Part shown: positions 14,277 to 21,629 of the stretch, one piece after another | Layout of the letters: each line of letters begins with the position of its first letter | Numbering within the stretch: the first letter of the stretch is position 1 | Assembly: GCA_016780695.1 (NCBI GenBank) | Contig: JADHLK010000005.1 | Coordinates: forward strand, 1-22,654 | Reading direction: 5' to 3' | DNA length: 22,654 nucleotides | Source of the DNA: Alphaproteobacteria bacterium | GTDB taxonomy: Bacteria > Pseudomonadota > Alphaproteobacteria > Puniceispirillales > Puniceispirillaceae | The notes under the pieces: model-generated | The model's input: the letters and a program-made list of their open reading frames with translations, nothing else | What the model was told of the DNA's origin: nothing | Database searches by the model: none | Program-made: the position numbers and the translations under genes

Positions 14277-15544
14277 TGGCTGGCAATCGCGCACAGATAG
14301 AAACTTTTGGCTGTCGGCTGAATATCTGGGAATCAGAGGTGATGCGCCGCCATGCGGATGCGGCCGGGCTGACCAATACTATTATTGTCAATACCTGTGC
14401 GGTTACTGCCCAGGCCGAAAAACAGGCGCGCCAGAAAATCCGCCAGCTGCGCCGCCAGCAGCCCGGCGCGGTGATACTGGTAACCGGCTGTGCCGCCCAG
14501 ATTGCCCCGCAGGACTGGGCAGATATGCCAGAGGTGGATCAGGTTCTGGGCAATCATGACAAGCTGCAAGCGGCCAGCTGGCAGCAGCTGGCACAGGGCT
14601 TGCTGCCTGCCCGCCAGGTGGGCGATATTGCCGGAATAGAAGAAGTCGCCAGCCATCTGATGGATGGGTTTGAAGGCCATACCAGGGCTTTTTTGCAGGT
14701 TCAGCAGGGCTGTGATCATCGCTGCACCTTTTGCATCATCCCCTATGGCCGCGGCCCGTCCCGCTCAGTCGGGGCCGGGGCGGTGATTGATCAGGTGCGC
14801 GCGCTGGTAGCGGGCGATACGGCTGAAATCGTGCTGAGCGGCGTGGATCTGACCAGCTGGGGTCAGGATTTGCCGGGGCGGCCAAGGCTGGGTCGGCTGG
14901 TGCGTCAGATTTTGGCTGAAGTGCCGGAATTGCCGCGCTTGCGTCTTTCCTCCATCGACCCGGCGGAACCGGATGCCGAGCTGATGGCGGTGCTGGCCGA
15001 GGAAGAGAGGCTGATGCCGCATCTTCATCTGTCTGTCCAGCATGGTGATGATCTGATCTTGAAACGAATGAAAAGGCGGCATCTGGCCCGCGATGTGCTG
15101 CGCTTTTGTGAGGAGGCGCGCCGCCGCCGCCCGGATGTGGTGTTTGGGGCTGATATGATAGCAGGCTTTCCAACCGAGACCGGGGAGGCGCATCAAAACA
15201 GCCTGTCGCTGATAGCAAAGGCCGGGCTGACACATCTGCATATTTTCAGCTATTCGCCGCGCGCTGGAACGCCTGCCGCCCGCCTGCCGCAACTGCCGCC
15301 GCAGCTGATCAAACAGCGCACCGCTGAGCTGCGCCAGCTGGGGGATCGGCAACGCCGCCTCTATCACCAATCGCTGATTGGCGATCAGCAGATGATGCTG
15401 GTAGAAAAGGGCCAGCAAGGCTATCTGCCCGGCTATGCAAAGGTCACGCTGACCAGCTCTGTCAGGGTTGCGGCCGGGGCGGTTCTGCCGGTGCAAATCC
15501 GCACCGCAGGGGATGACGGCGTTACAGCAGTGGTGGTCGCATGA
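14276..15544 (+). CDS. mtaB: tRNA (t6A37-C2) methylthiotransferase MtaB
   Basis: A 422-residue radical-SAM enzyme that converts t6A37 to ms2t6A37 in tRNAs reading ANN codons. The N-terminal UPF0004 domain supplies three cluster cysteines: C13 (TFGCRLN), C41 (NTCAVT) and C72 (VTGCAAQ). The radical-SAM cluster is C146-x3-C150-x2-C153 in CDHRCTFCIIPYGRGPSRS. FSYSPRAGTPAARLPQ and a C-terminal TRAM-like segment complete the family layout. The NTCAVT form and 420-residue length favour MtaB over MiaB or RimO. It is overlap-coupled to dapF upstream and, by ATGA, to ftsY downstream. Confidence 0.92.
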   Translation: MAGNRAQIETFGCRLNIWESEVMRRHADAAGLTNTIIVNTCAVTAQAEKQARQKIRQLRRQQPGAVILVTGCAAQIAPQDWADMPEVDQVLGNHDKLQAASWQQLAQGLLPARQVGDIAGIEEVASHLMDGFEGHTRAFLQVQQGCDHRCTFCIIPYGRGPSRSVGAGAVIDQVRALVAGDTAEIVLSGVDLTSWGQDLPGRPRLGRLVRQILAEVPELPRLRLSSIDPAEPDAELMAVLAEEERLMPHLHLSVQHGDDLILKRMKRRHLARDVLRFCEEARRRRPDVVFGADMIAGFPTETGEAHQNSLSLIAKAGLTHLHIFSYSPRAGTPAARLPQLPPQLIKQRTAELRQLGDRQRRLYHQSLIGDQQMMLVEKGQQGYLPGYAKVTLTSSVRVAAGAVLPVQIRTAGDDGVTAVVVA

Positions 15545-16467
15545 GCTGGCTGAAAAAACTCACCTCCGGGCTGAAAAAATCATCAGATGCGGTGACCGCC
15601 AGCCTGTCCGGCATTTCCGGGCTGTTCGGCAAGCCCAAAATTGACGCTGGATCGATTGAGGAGCTGGAAGAAGCGCTGATCACAGCTGATCTGGGGGTGC
15701 GCGCGGCAACAGATATTGCCGACTCACTGCGTAGCCGCAAATGGAGCGGGCCGGTTGATGCTGACCAGCTGCGCGCCGCCCTGGCTGAGAGCTTGACCGA
15801 GATACTGGCAGATGCAGAAGCGCCGCTGGAAATTTCAGCTGCGCGCCCGCATGTGATTCTGCTGGCCGGGGTGAACGGATCGGGCAAGACAACGACTGCG
15901 GGCAAGCTGGCGGCCCGCTATGCCGGACAGGGCAAAAAGGTGATACTGGCGGCAGCTGATACCTTCCGGGCAGCAGCGATTGAGCAGCTGGATCGCTGGG
16001 GCGCACGCAGCGGGGTTGAGGTGGTGGCTGGCGAACGCGGCGGGGATGCGGCGGCCCTCGCCTATCAGGCGCTGGAAAAAGCGCAAAGGGAGCAGGCTGA
16101 TATTTTGATCATTGATACCGCAGGTCGGCTACAGAATCGGGCTGAGCTGATGGAAGAGCTGGCCAAGATTATCCGCGTGCTGGGCAAGCTGGATGCTGAG
16201 GCCCCGCATGACCGGGTGCTGGTTCTGGATGGCACGGTTGGCCAGAATGCGCTGGCCCAGCTGCGGATTTTTCAGGAAATAGCCGGGGTGACCGGTCTCA
16301 TCATCACCAAGCTGGACGGGTCTGCCAAGGGCGGGGTGGTGGTGGCTCTTGCCCGTGAATTCGGCCTGCCGCTGCATCTGGTCGGGGTGGGCGAGGCAGC
16401 TGAGGATTTGCAGGATTTCAACGCCCGCGATTATGCCCGCGCGCTGGTTGGTCTGGATCCGGCTTGA
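15541..16467 (+). CDS. ftsY: Signal recognition particle receptor FtsY
   Basis: A 308-residue SRP GTPase at the inner membrane that docks ribosome-SRP complexes for co-translational insertion. It consists almost wholly of the NG domain. A short amphipathic basic start (MSWLKKLTSGLKKSS) could serve as the membrane anchor, and the long acidic A domain of E. coli FtsY is missing. P-loop GVNGSGKT spans G110 to T117 (K116). The insertion-box motif DTFRAAAIEQL, DTAGRLQN and TKLDGSAKGG follow. The start overlaps the mtaB stop by ATGA. The partner GTPase gene ffh lies 1 kb downstream, separated by an oppositely oriented gene. Confidence 0.95.
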   Translation: MSWLKKLTSGLKKSSDAVTASLSGISGLFGKPKIDAGSIEELEEALITADLGVRAATDIADSLRSRKWSGPVDADQLRAALAESLTEILADAEAPLEISAARPHVILLAGVNGSGKTTTAGKLAARYAGQGKKVILAAADTFRAAAIEQLDRWGARSGVEVVAGERGGDAAALAYQALEKAQREQADILIIDTAGRLQNRAELMEELAKIIRVLGKLDAEAPHDRVLVLDGTVGQNALAQLRIFQEIAGVTGLIITKLDGSAKGGVVVALAREFGLPLHLVGVGEAAEDLQDFNARDYARALVGLDPA

Positions 16468-16485
16468 TCCGGCTTGACCCGGCCT
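16456..16485 (+). repeat. 10-bp tandem repeat across the ftsY stop codon
   Basis: GATCCGGCTT occurs twice in a row (16456-16465, 16466-16475) and is followed by the variant GACCCGGCCT. The ftsY TGA (16465-16467) straddles the first boundary. Nothing resembling a terminator is seen in this 47-bp convergent gap. Confidence 0.75.
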
Positions 16486-16514
16486 TAACCGCAATATTCA
16501 CGCTGGCAGTACGC

Positions 16515-17291
16515 CTAAATTCTTCCGCTCAACCAATAAGCCGCCAGGCCCAGATATTCATGCAAGGCGGAATGAAGAATGGCGTAACCGGCAGCCGGAT
16601 TGAACGCCCAATCAAACCCTGCTGGCCGGCTCTGGTAATCGACCGGATAGGGGGTCATCTCTGGCCAGCCCGCCGCCGCAAAGCTGGCCATCGCCCGCGG
16701 CATATGGGCAGCAGAGGTGACCAACAGCCAGCCATCCTTATCTCCGGGCTGCGCCAGCATCAGACTGAAGCGGGCATTTTCTGCTGTATTGCGGGCCCGG
16801 TTTTCCAGCCTGATCTGAGCCATCTCCACCCCCAGCCGATCCAGAAAATAGCGGGTGGTGCGGGCCTCATCCCAGCCTTTTGGCAACAAGGCCCCGGAAA
16901 AACCAGAAAAAATAACCGGTTTTTGAGGGTATATTTTCGCCAGCCCCACCGCTTCAACCAGCCTTTCAGCTGCTCCGCCCAGCTGCCCGGCCCGGCGTTC
17001 GGCAGGCAGCAATCCTGAATTGGCAAAGCCGCCTAAAACGACTATCCCGCTGGTCTGGCGGATCTGCTGGGCAGCTGGGGCTGGATAGGCATTTTCCAGA
17101 GGCCGGATCATCAGCTGGGCAACCGGCAGCCAGCTGTAAATCAACAACAGACAGAAAGCCGAGATGATCAGCCTGCGCCGCGCCGTTCTCCAGCCCAGCC
17201 AGCCCAGAATAAGGCCGAGCAAGGCCAAAAGCAGCGGATGCAGGATTGGCTGGGCCAGCAACCCAACCGTCTTTGACAGGAAAAAAAACAT
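16515..17291 (-). CDS. YdcF/ElyC-family (DUF218) membrane-anchored protein
   Basis: A 258-residue protein with two N-terminal hydrophobic segments (about residues 13-32 and 39-57) and a DUF218 domain. The domain shows GIVVLGGFAN, a PVIFSGFSG strand, the NTAENARFS motif and LVTSAAHMPRAMASF, all typical of YdcF, SanA and ElyC. E. coli ElyC affects envelope integrity and lipid-carrier use in peptidoglycan synthesis. Equating this protein with ElyC would be inference, although its two-helix topology fits. GAGGGAT lies just before ATG 17291 as ribosome-binding site. The gene sits alone and reversed between ftsY and ffh. Confidence 0.82.
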   Translation of the reverse strand: MFFFLSKTVGLLAQPILHPLLLALLGLILGWLGWRTARRRLIISAFCLLLIYSWLPVAQLMIRPLENAYPAPAAQQIRQTSGIVVLGGFANSGLLPAERRAGQLGGAAERLVEAVGLAKIYPQKPVIFSGFSGALLPKGWDEARTTRYFLDRLGVEMAQIRLENRARNTAENARFSLMLAQPGDKDGWLLVTSAAHMPRAMASFAAAGWPEMTPYPVDYQSRPAGFDWAFNPAAGYAILHSALHEYLGLAAYWLSGRI

Positions 17292-17325
17292 GGCATCCCT
17301 CTTTTTGATCCCGGGCCACTACCGC

Positions 17326-17331
17326 TTTATA
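17326..17331 (-). promoter_or_regulatory. Possible -10 box of the ElyC-like gene
   Basis: On the minus strand TATAAA lies 35 bp before the ATG at 17291. No good -35 box is found at 16-18 nt from it. It almost touches the TTGACA of the oppositely directed ffh promoter, so the two would compete or be coordinated. Confidence 0.25.
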
Positions 17332-17332
17332 C

Positions 17333-17362
17333 TTGACATAAAAGAACAAAAAGGCCAATAAG
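17333..17362 (+). promoter_or_regulatory. Predicted promoter of the ffh-rpsP-rimM-trmD run
   Basis: A perfect TTGACA (17333-17338) is followed after 18 nt by AATAAG (17357-17362). The layout matches those before rplS and before the nucleotide-sugar pair. It would leave an untranslated leader of about 150 nt before ffh. A nearer promoter was not recognised. Confidence 0.45.
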
Positions 17363-17399
17363 GGCCTAGATTTTCGGCATTTTTTGATTGCCAGACCTT

Positions 17400-17447
17400 A
17401 ACGGGTTCCATCCGTCCTTGAAGTTTTCGAGCACGGGTGCCGTTTTT
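17400..17447 (+). promoter_or_regulatory. Leader segment with two alternative small hairpins and a T-run before ffh
   Basis: ACGG (17401-17404) can pair with CCGT (17412-17415). A second ACGG (17433-17436) can pair with CCGT (17440-17443), which runs straight into five T. The first ACGG could equally pair with the last CCGT. Stems of four base pairs are weak, so attenuation is only a possibility. Confidence 0.2.
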
Positions 17448-17520
17448 CTATGGGTTTTGGGCAAGCCCGATACAGTCAGGCCAGGCGGAAAAGCAGAGAT
17501 AGATTGAGGATAGGCTTTTT

Positions 17521-19068
17521 ATGTTTGATTCGCTGAAAGACAAGTTGCAGTCGGTATTCTCCGGCCTTGGCAAGCGCGGCGCGCTGAGCGAGGCGGATGT
17601 GGATGCCGCGCTGCGTGAGGTGCGCCTCGCCTTGCTGGATGCGGATGTCGCCCTGCCGGTAGTAAAGAATTTCATGGCCAGCATCCGCGAGCAGGCGGTT
17701 GGGGCGACAGTGCTGAAATCGGTGCGCCCGGATCAGCAGGTGATCAAAATCGTCCATGACGGGCTGGTTGCGATGCTGGGCGGTGAGGCCGAAGAGCTGA
17801 AGGTGGATGTCACCCCGCCTGCGGTGATCCTGATGGCGGGTCTGCAAGGGTCAGGCAAGACAACAACAGCGGGCAAGCTGGCCCTGCATCTGCAGAATAA
17901 GCATCGCAAGAAGGTGATGCTGGCATCGTTGGATATGACCCGCCCGGCGGCGCGCGAGCAGCTGCGCGCTCTGGGCGAACAGGCAGCGGCTGGCATCCTG
18001 CCTGAAAGTGACAGCGAAACCCCGTTGCAGCTGGCCCGGCGGGCGCTGAAAATGGCACAGCTGAAAGCCTATGATGTGCTGGTTCTGGATACGGCAGGCC
18101 GTCTCAGCATAGATGATGCGCTGATGACCGAGCTGCGCGAGATAAAAAAGGAAACCAACCCGCATGAGGTGTTGCTGGTCGCTGATGCGCTGACCGGTCA
18201 GGATGCGGTGAATACGGCCAAGGCCTTTCATGATCAGGTCGGGGTGACCGGCATTGTGATGACCCGTCTTGATGGCGATGCCAGAGGCGGTGCGGCGCTA
18301 TCCATGCGGCAGGTTACCGGCTGTCCGGTGAAGCTGGTCGGGGTGGGCGAAAAGCTGGATGCGCTCGAAGGGTTTGACCCGAAGCGTCTGGCAGGCCGTA
18401 TTCTGGATATGGGCGATGTGGTCGCGCTGGTTGAAAAGGCTGCCGAATCGATTGCCGAGGAAGAAGCCATGCGCATGGCTGAGCGCATGGCCAAGGGCAA
18501 GTTCGATATGAATGATTTTCTCACCCAGCTGCGCCAGCTGCAAAAAATGGGCGGTCTGGGTGGTCTGCTGGGTATGTTGCCGGGTATTGGCAAGATGCAA
18601 AAACAAATCGCCGCCGCCGGCATTGATGACAGCATGATCAAGCGGCAGGAGGCGATCATCCTGTCCATGACCCGCAAGGAACGCGTCTCAGTCGGCTTGC
18701 TGAATGCCTCACGCCGCAAGCGTATCGCTGCCGGTTCCGGGACCAGCGTTCAGGAGGTCAACCGGCTGGTCAAGCAATATCAGGATATGGCCCGTATGAT
18801 GAAGAAGATGGGCTCCAAGGCCGGGGCTGCCGGACTCAAGGCATTGATGGGCGGCGGCAATCCCTTGGCCGCGGCTGGTGAGGGCGGGGCAGACAGCGCG
18901 GCCCTGCCGGATATGGCCAGCCTGCAACAGCAGCTGGGCAGCGGCAGTAACCCGCTGGCTGGTCTGGGGCGCGGCGGCTTGCCGGGGCTGGGCGGCTTGC
19001 CAGGGGGCAAGGTGGGCGGCCCGCTGGGTGGTTTGCCGCCAGGCCCAAGGCGCGGGCGCAAGAAATAG
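17521..19068 (+). CDS. ffh: Signal recognition particle protein Ffh (SRP54)
   Basis: A 515-residue GTPase that, with 4.5S RNA, binds signal sequences on nascent chains. The N domain occupies about residues 1-95. The G domain has P-loop GLQGSGKT (K113), a DTAGRLS motif and TRLDGDARGGAALS. The methionine-rich M domain (about 320-450) contains MGGLGGLLGMLPGIGKMQKQ and SRRKRIAAGSGTSVQEVN, the RNA-binding helix-turn-helix. The tail from about residue 450 is Gly/Pro/Leu-rich and ends in basic RRGRKK. The start ATG 17521 follows TTGAGGATAGG. E. coli Ffh has 453 residues, and the extra length is nearly all in this tail. The 4.5S RNA gene is not in the window. Confidence 0.96.
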   Translation: MFDSLKDKLQSVFSGLGKRGALSEADVDAALREVRLALLDADVALPVVKNFMASIREQAVGATVLKSVRPDQQVIKIVHDGLVAMLGGEAEELKVDVTPPAVILMAGLQGSGKTTTAGKLALHLQNKHRKKVMLASLDMTRPAAREQLRALGEQAAAGILPESDSETPLQLARRALKMAQLKAYDVLVLDTAGRLSIDDALMTELREIKKETNPHEVLLVADALTGQDAVNTAKAFHDQVGVTGIVMTRLDGDARGGAALSMRQVTGCPVKLVGVGEKLDALEGFDPKRLAGRILDMGDVVALVEKAAESIAEEEAMRMAERMAKGKFDMNDFLTQLRQLQKMGGLGGLLGMLPGIGKMQKQIAAAGIDDSMIKRQEAIILSMTRKERVSVGLLNASRRKRIAAGSGTSVQEVNRLVKQYQDMARMMKKMGSKAGAAGLKALMGGGNPLAAAGEGGADSAALPDMASLQQQLGSGSNPLAGLGRGGLPGLGGLPGGKVGGPLGGLPPGPRRGRKK

Positions 19069-19155
19069 AATGTTAAAACCGGGCAGGCAGGCCCTCATAA
19101 CTGCTTTTTCAAAAAACAACCAACCCTAACAGTGAAGCAACAAGGAAACAGAAAT

Positions 19156-19746
19156 ATGGCATTGAAAATTAGATTGGCCCGTGGTGGCGCAAAAAAACGC
19201 CCTTTTTACCGGATTGTGGTTGCCGAGGCATCCGCCCCGCGCGATGGCCGCTATGTAGAGCGGATCGGCCATTATAATCCCATGGTTCCCAAGGATGATG
19301 AACAGCGTTTGCTGGTCAATGGCGAGCGGGTCAAATTCTGGATGGAGCGCGGTGCCAAGCCGACCGAGCGGGTGCAAAAATTGCTGGCCAGCGTGCAGCT
19401 GGCTGAGCCGGTTGCCTTGCGCGAACAGCCATTAAAATCTGCCCCTGGCAAGAAGCGGGCTGAGCGGGAAGCTGCGGAGGCTGAAGCCGCTGCGGCCGCT
19501 GTTGAGGAAGCTGCTGCTGCCGAAGAAGCAGCTGCGGAAGCCCCGGCTGAAGAAGTAGCAGAAGAAGTAGCAGCAGAAGCCCCGGCAGAAGAGGCCCCGG
19601 CTGAGGAAGCCCAGGCTGAGGAAGCTCCGGCTGAAGAGGCAGCAGCTGAGGAAGCCCCAGCAGAAGAAGCCCCGGCTGAGGAAGCTCCGGCTGAAGAGGC
19701 AGCAGCTGAGGAAGCCCCAGCTGAAGAAGCGGAAAAGGAGTCCTGA
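19156..19746 (+). CDS. rpsP: 30S ribosomal protein S16 with long Ala/Glu/Pro tail
   Basis: Residues 1-80 are a normal S16, opening MALKIRLARGGAKKRPFYRI and including GRYVERIGHYNP. A short basic linker (about 93-104) follows. From there to residue 196 the protein is an acidic low-complexity extension of repeated PAEEA-type units, giving 196 residues against about 82 in E. coli. Acidic S16 extensions are common in alphaproteobacteria, but this is a long one. AAGGAAA precedes ATG 19156; an in-frame upstream ATG at 19132 lacks support. S16 binds 16S rRNA in early 30S assembly, and rimM, the 30S maturation factor, follows 19 bp downstream. Confidence 0.95.
   Translation: MALKIRLARGGAKKRPFYRIVVAEASAPRDGRYVERIGHYNPMVPKDDEQRLLVNGERVKFWMERGAKPTERVQKLLASVQLAEPVALREQPLKSAPGKKRAEREAAEAEAAAAAVEEAAAAEEAAAEAPAEEVAEEVAAEAPAEEAPAEEAQAEEAPAEEAAAEEAPAEEAPAEEAPAEEAAAEEAPAEEAEKES
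19614..19720 (+). repeat. 60-bp period tandem duplication in the S16 tail
   Basis: Bases 19614-19660 are identical to 19674-19720, an exact 60-bp offset equal to 20 codons. Similarity at a shorter period continues upstream to about 19490. The pattern suggests recent in-frame duplication inside an older PAEEA repeat. Confidence 0.9.
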
Positions 19747-19765
19747 GGCGGGCTGACCAGCGGCG

Positions 19766-20317
19766 ATGGCAGACAGGCGGGAGAATGAGCGGGTTCTGAT
19801 CGGGGCGATCACTGGCCCGCACGGGGTGCGCGGAGCTTTCAAGGTGAAAAGTTTTGCCGCCCACCCGGCTGATTTGCTGGCCTATGGGCCGATTATGCTG
19901 GCAGATGGCCAGCTGCTGGAGCTGTCCATGACCGGTCGGCAGAAAGAGCTTTTGATCTGCACAGCCAGCTCTGTTTGTGATCGGGATCAGGCAGCCAGCT
20001 TGCGCGGTGTCCAGCTTTTCGTAGCCCGCAGCGCCTTGCCGGACTTGGCCGAAGATGAACTCTATCATGCCGATCTGATAGGCTGTCAGGTGGTTGATAT
20101 TAATTCAAGCCCGCTGGGTGCGGCGGTTGGCTTCCATGATTTCGGAGCTGGCCAGCTGATTGAGGTGAAGCCGGAGCAGGGCGATACGATTTTTTTGCCC
20201 TTTGCCGGGTCGGCCATAGCTGGAATTGATTTGGAGCAGCAGCAGATAAGGCTGGCTGTCCCGCACGGATTGCTGGGCGATGCAGACGCTGAAACAGACA
20301 AGGAGCCAGGCAGATGA
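19766..20317 (+). CDS. rimM: Ribosome maturation factor RimM
   Basis: A 183-residue 16S rRNA processing factor. The N-terminal RimM barrel opens VLIGAITGPHGVRGAFKVKSF, the family signature. The PRC-barrel follows with DELYHADLIGCQV, the GAAVGFHDFGAGQLIEV strand pair, and FLPFAGSAI. It helps assemble the 30S head and binds S19. The start at ATG 19766 has a weak ribosome-binding site, 19 bp after rpsP. Its stop overlaps trmD by ATGA. The order rpsP-rimM-trmD-rplS is the widely conserved one. Confidence 0.95.
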   Translation: MADRRENERVLIGAITGPHGVRGAFKVKSFAAHPADLLAYGPIMLADGQLLELSMTGRQKELLICTASSVCDRDQAASLRGVQLFVARSALPDLAEDELYHADLIGCQVVDINSSPLGAAVGFHDFGAGQLIEVKPEQGDTIFLPFAGSAIAGIDLEQQQIRLAVPHGLLGDADAETDKEPGR

Positions 20318-21048
20318 GCAGGGATGCGCCTTGGCAGGCAACTATCCTGACGCTTTTTCCGGATGCGTTTCCCGGCATTCTGGGCCAGTCTCTCGCCGGC
20401 CGGGCACTGGCGGCTGATCTGTGGCAGTTGCAGACCGTTCATCTGCGTGATTTTGCCTATGGCAAGCACCGGCTGGTTGATGATACGCCCTTTGGCGGCG
20501 GGCCTGGCATGGTGATCCGCCCGGATGTGGTGGCAGCGGCACTGGCTTCGGTGGGGGAGGCCCCGGGGCCGCGCCTCTATCTCTCGCCGCGCGGGCGGCC
20601 ATTGGATCAGCAGCTGGTGCATGAGCTGGCCGACGGACCGGGGGCGGTCTTTGTCGGTGGCCGTTATGAAGGGTTGGATCAGCGCGCTATAGAGGCTTGT
20701 GATCTCAGGGAGGTCTCGGTTGGGGATTATATCCTGAGTGGGGGTGAGCTGGCCGCCCAGCTGGTGATGGATGCCTGTATCCGGCTATTGCCCGGGGTGA
20801 TGGGAAAGCCAGCCTCGCATCAGCAAGAAAGTTTTGAGATCGGTTTGCTGGAATATCCGCTTTATACGCAGCCGCGCAGCTGGAACGGGCTTGATGTGCC
20901 GGATATTCTGACCTCCGGCCATCACCGGCAGATTGCTGAATGGCGTCAGGCTGAGGCAGAAGCGATCACCCGTCAGCGCCGCCCGGATCTGTGGCAGGCA
21001 TGGCTGGCAAAAAAGGCAAAAGGCAAAAACGCCAAAAAACCAGAGTGA
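20314..21048 (+). CDS. trmD: tRNA (guanine37-N1)-methyltransferase TrmD
   Basis: A 244-residue SPOUT enzyme forming m1G37, which prevents +1 frameshifting. Recognisable parts in order: ILTLFPDAFPGILGQSLAGRAL, DTPFGGGPGMVIRPD, the trefoil-knot SAM site with RYEGLDQRAIE and SVGDYILSGGELAAQ, and PGVMGKPASHQQESF with LLEYPLYTQPRSWNG. GHHRQIAEWR and a basic Lys-rich C-terminus complete it. It is coupled to rimM by ATGA and followed after 69 bp by rplS, with a promoter candidate between. Confidence 0.96.
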   Translation: MSRDAPWQATILTLFPDAFPGILGQSLAGRALAADLWQLQTVHLRDFAYGKHRLVDDTPFGGGPGMVIRPDVVAAALASVGEAPGPRLYLSPRGRPLDQQLVHELADGPGAVFVGGRYEGLDQRAIEACDLREVSVGDYILSGGELAAQLVMDACIRLLPGVMGKPASHQQESFEIGLLEYPLYTQPRSWNGLDVPDILTSGHHRQIAEWRQAEAEAITRQRRPDLWQAWLAKKAKGKNAKKPE

Positions 21049-21062
21049 AGCAACGATAATTA

Positions 21063-21092
21063 TTGACAAATATCGGGTTTTTCTGCTCTAAG
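21063..21092 (+). promoter_or_regulatory. Predicted promoter of rplS
   Basis: A perfect TTGACA (21063-21068), 18 nt, then TCTAAG (21087-21092) lie between trmD and rplS. The leader would be only about 20 nt. It would allow L19 to be made in excess of RimM and TrmD, whose gene products are needed in much smaller amounts. Confidence 0.45.
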
Positions 21093-21117
21093 GAGGCCCG
21101 AGCCAAAGGAGCTGGAC

Positions 21118-21498
21118 ATGAATATCATCGACAAGATTGCTCAAAAGCAAATCGACAAGGCGCGCGCCAAGCATGAATTGCCGGAATTCGGGCCGGGCGA
21201 TACATTGCGTATCAATGTCAAGGTCGTGGAAGGCACAAGAGAGCGTGTGCAGGCTTTTGAGGGTGTGTGTATCGCCCGTAAAAATGATGGTATCGGCTCA
21301 TCCTTTACAGTGCGTAAAATCTCCTATGGTGAGGGGGTGGAACGGGTATTCCCGCTCTATTCACCGAAAATCCAGTCTGTTGAGGTGGTGCGCCGCGGGC
21401 GGGTGCGTCGGGCAAAGCTTTATTATCTGCGGGGCCGCACCGGCAAAGCGGCGCGTATTGCGGAAAAAACAACCTACCGGGCGAATGCTGCATCTTGA
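21118..21498 (+). CDS. rplS: 50S ribosomal protein L19
   Basis: A 126-residue ribosomal protein located at the 30S-50S interface. The family core is visible in PEFGPGDTLRINVKVVEGTRERVQAFEGVCIARKNDGIGSSFTVRKISYGEGVERVFPLYSP, with the C-terminal LYYLRGRTGKAARI typical of L19. AAAGGAG lies seven bases before ATG 21118, an excellent ribosome-binding site. A strong terminator follows the stop. Confidence 0.97.
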   Translation: MNIIDKIAQKQIDKARAKHELPEFGPGDTLRINVKVVEGTRERVQAFEGVCIARKNDGIGSSFTVRKISYGEGVERVFPLYSPKIQSVEVVRRGRVRRAKLYYLRGRTGKAARIAEKTTYRANAAS

Positions 21499-21525
21499 AT
21501 CCACAAGGATGAAACGCGTAGGTTA

Positions 21526-21564
21526 AGAGGGCAGCACAAGATGAAGGCTGCCCTTTTTGTTTGT
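21526..21564 (+). terminator. Rho-independent terminator after rplS
   Basis: AGGGCAGC (21528-21535) pairs fully with GCTGCCCT (21547-21554) around an 11-nt loop, and TTTTTGTTTG follows at once. This closes the ffh-to-rplS run and separates it from leuC. Confidence 0.9.
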
Positions 21565-21629
21565 CTGGGATAGAATGTCGGGCGGCTGGACAGTCCGGCC
21601 TGAATAAAAAAAGAAGGGGGAATTGCGAA

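Noticed and set aside
17363..17520. 4.5S (SRP) RNA gene in the gap before ffh
   Set aside because: The conserved GGAAGCA-type loop and long helix of SRP RNA are absent on both strands.
19490..19740. CRISPR-like periodic repeats
   Set aside because: The periodicity is coding, in frame with S16, and has no unique spacers.
19331..20068. 245-codon minus-strand frame with a long Leu/Pro repeat
   Set aside because: The repeat is only the reverse complement of the S16 Ala/Glu/Pro tail, and it crosses two well-identified genes.
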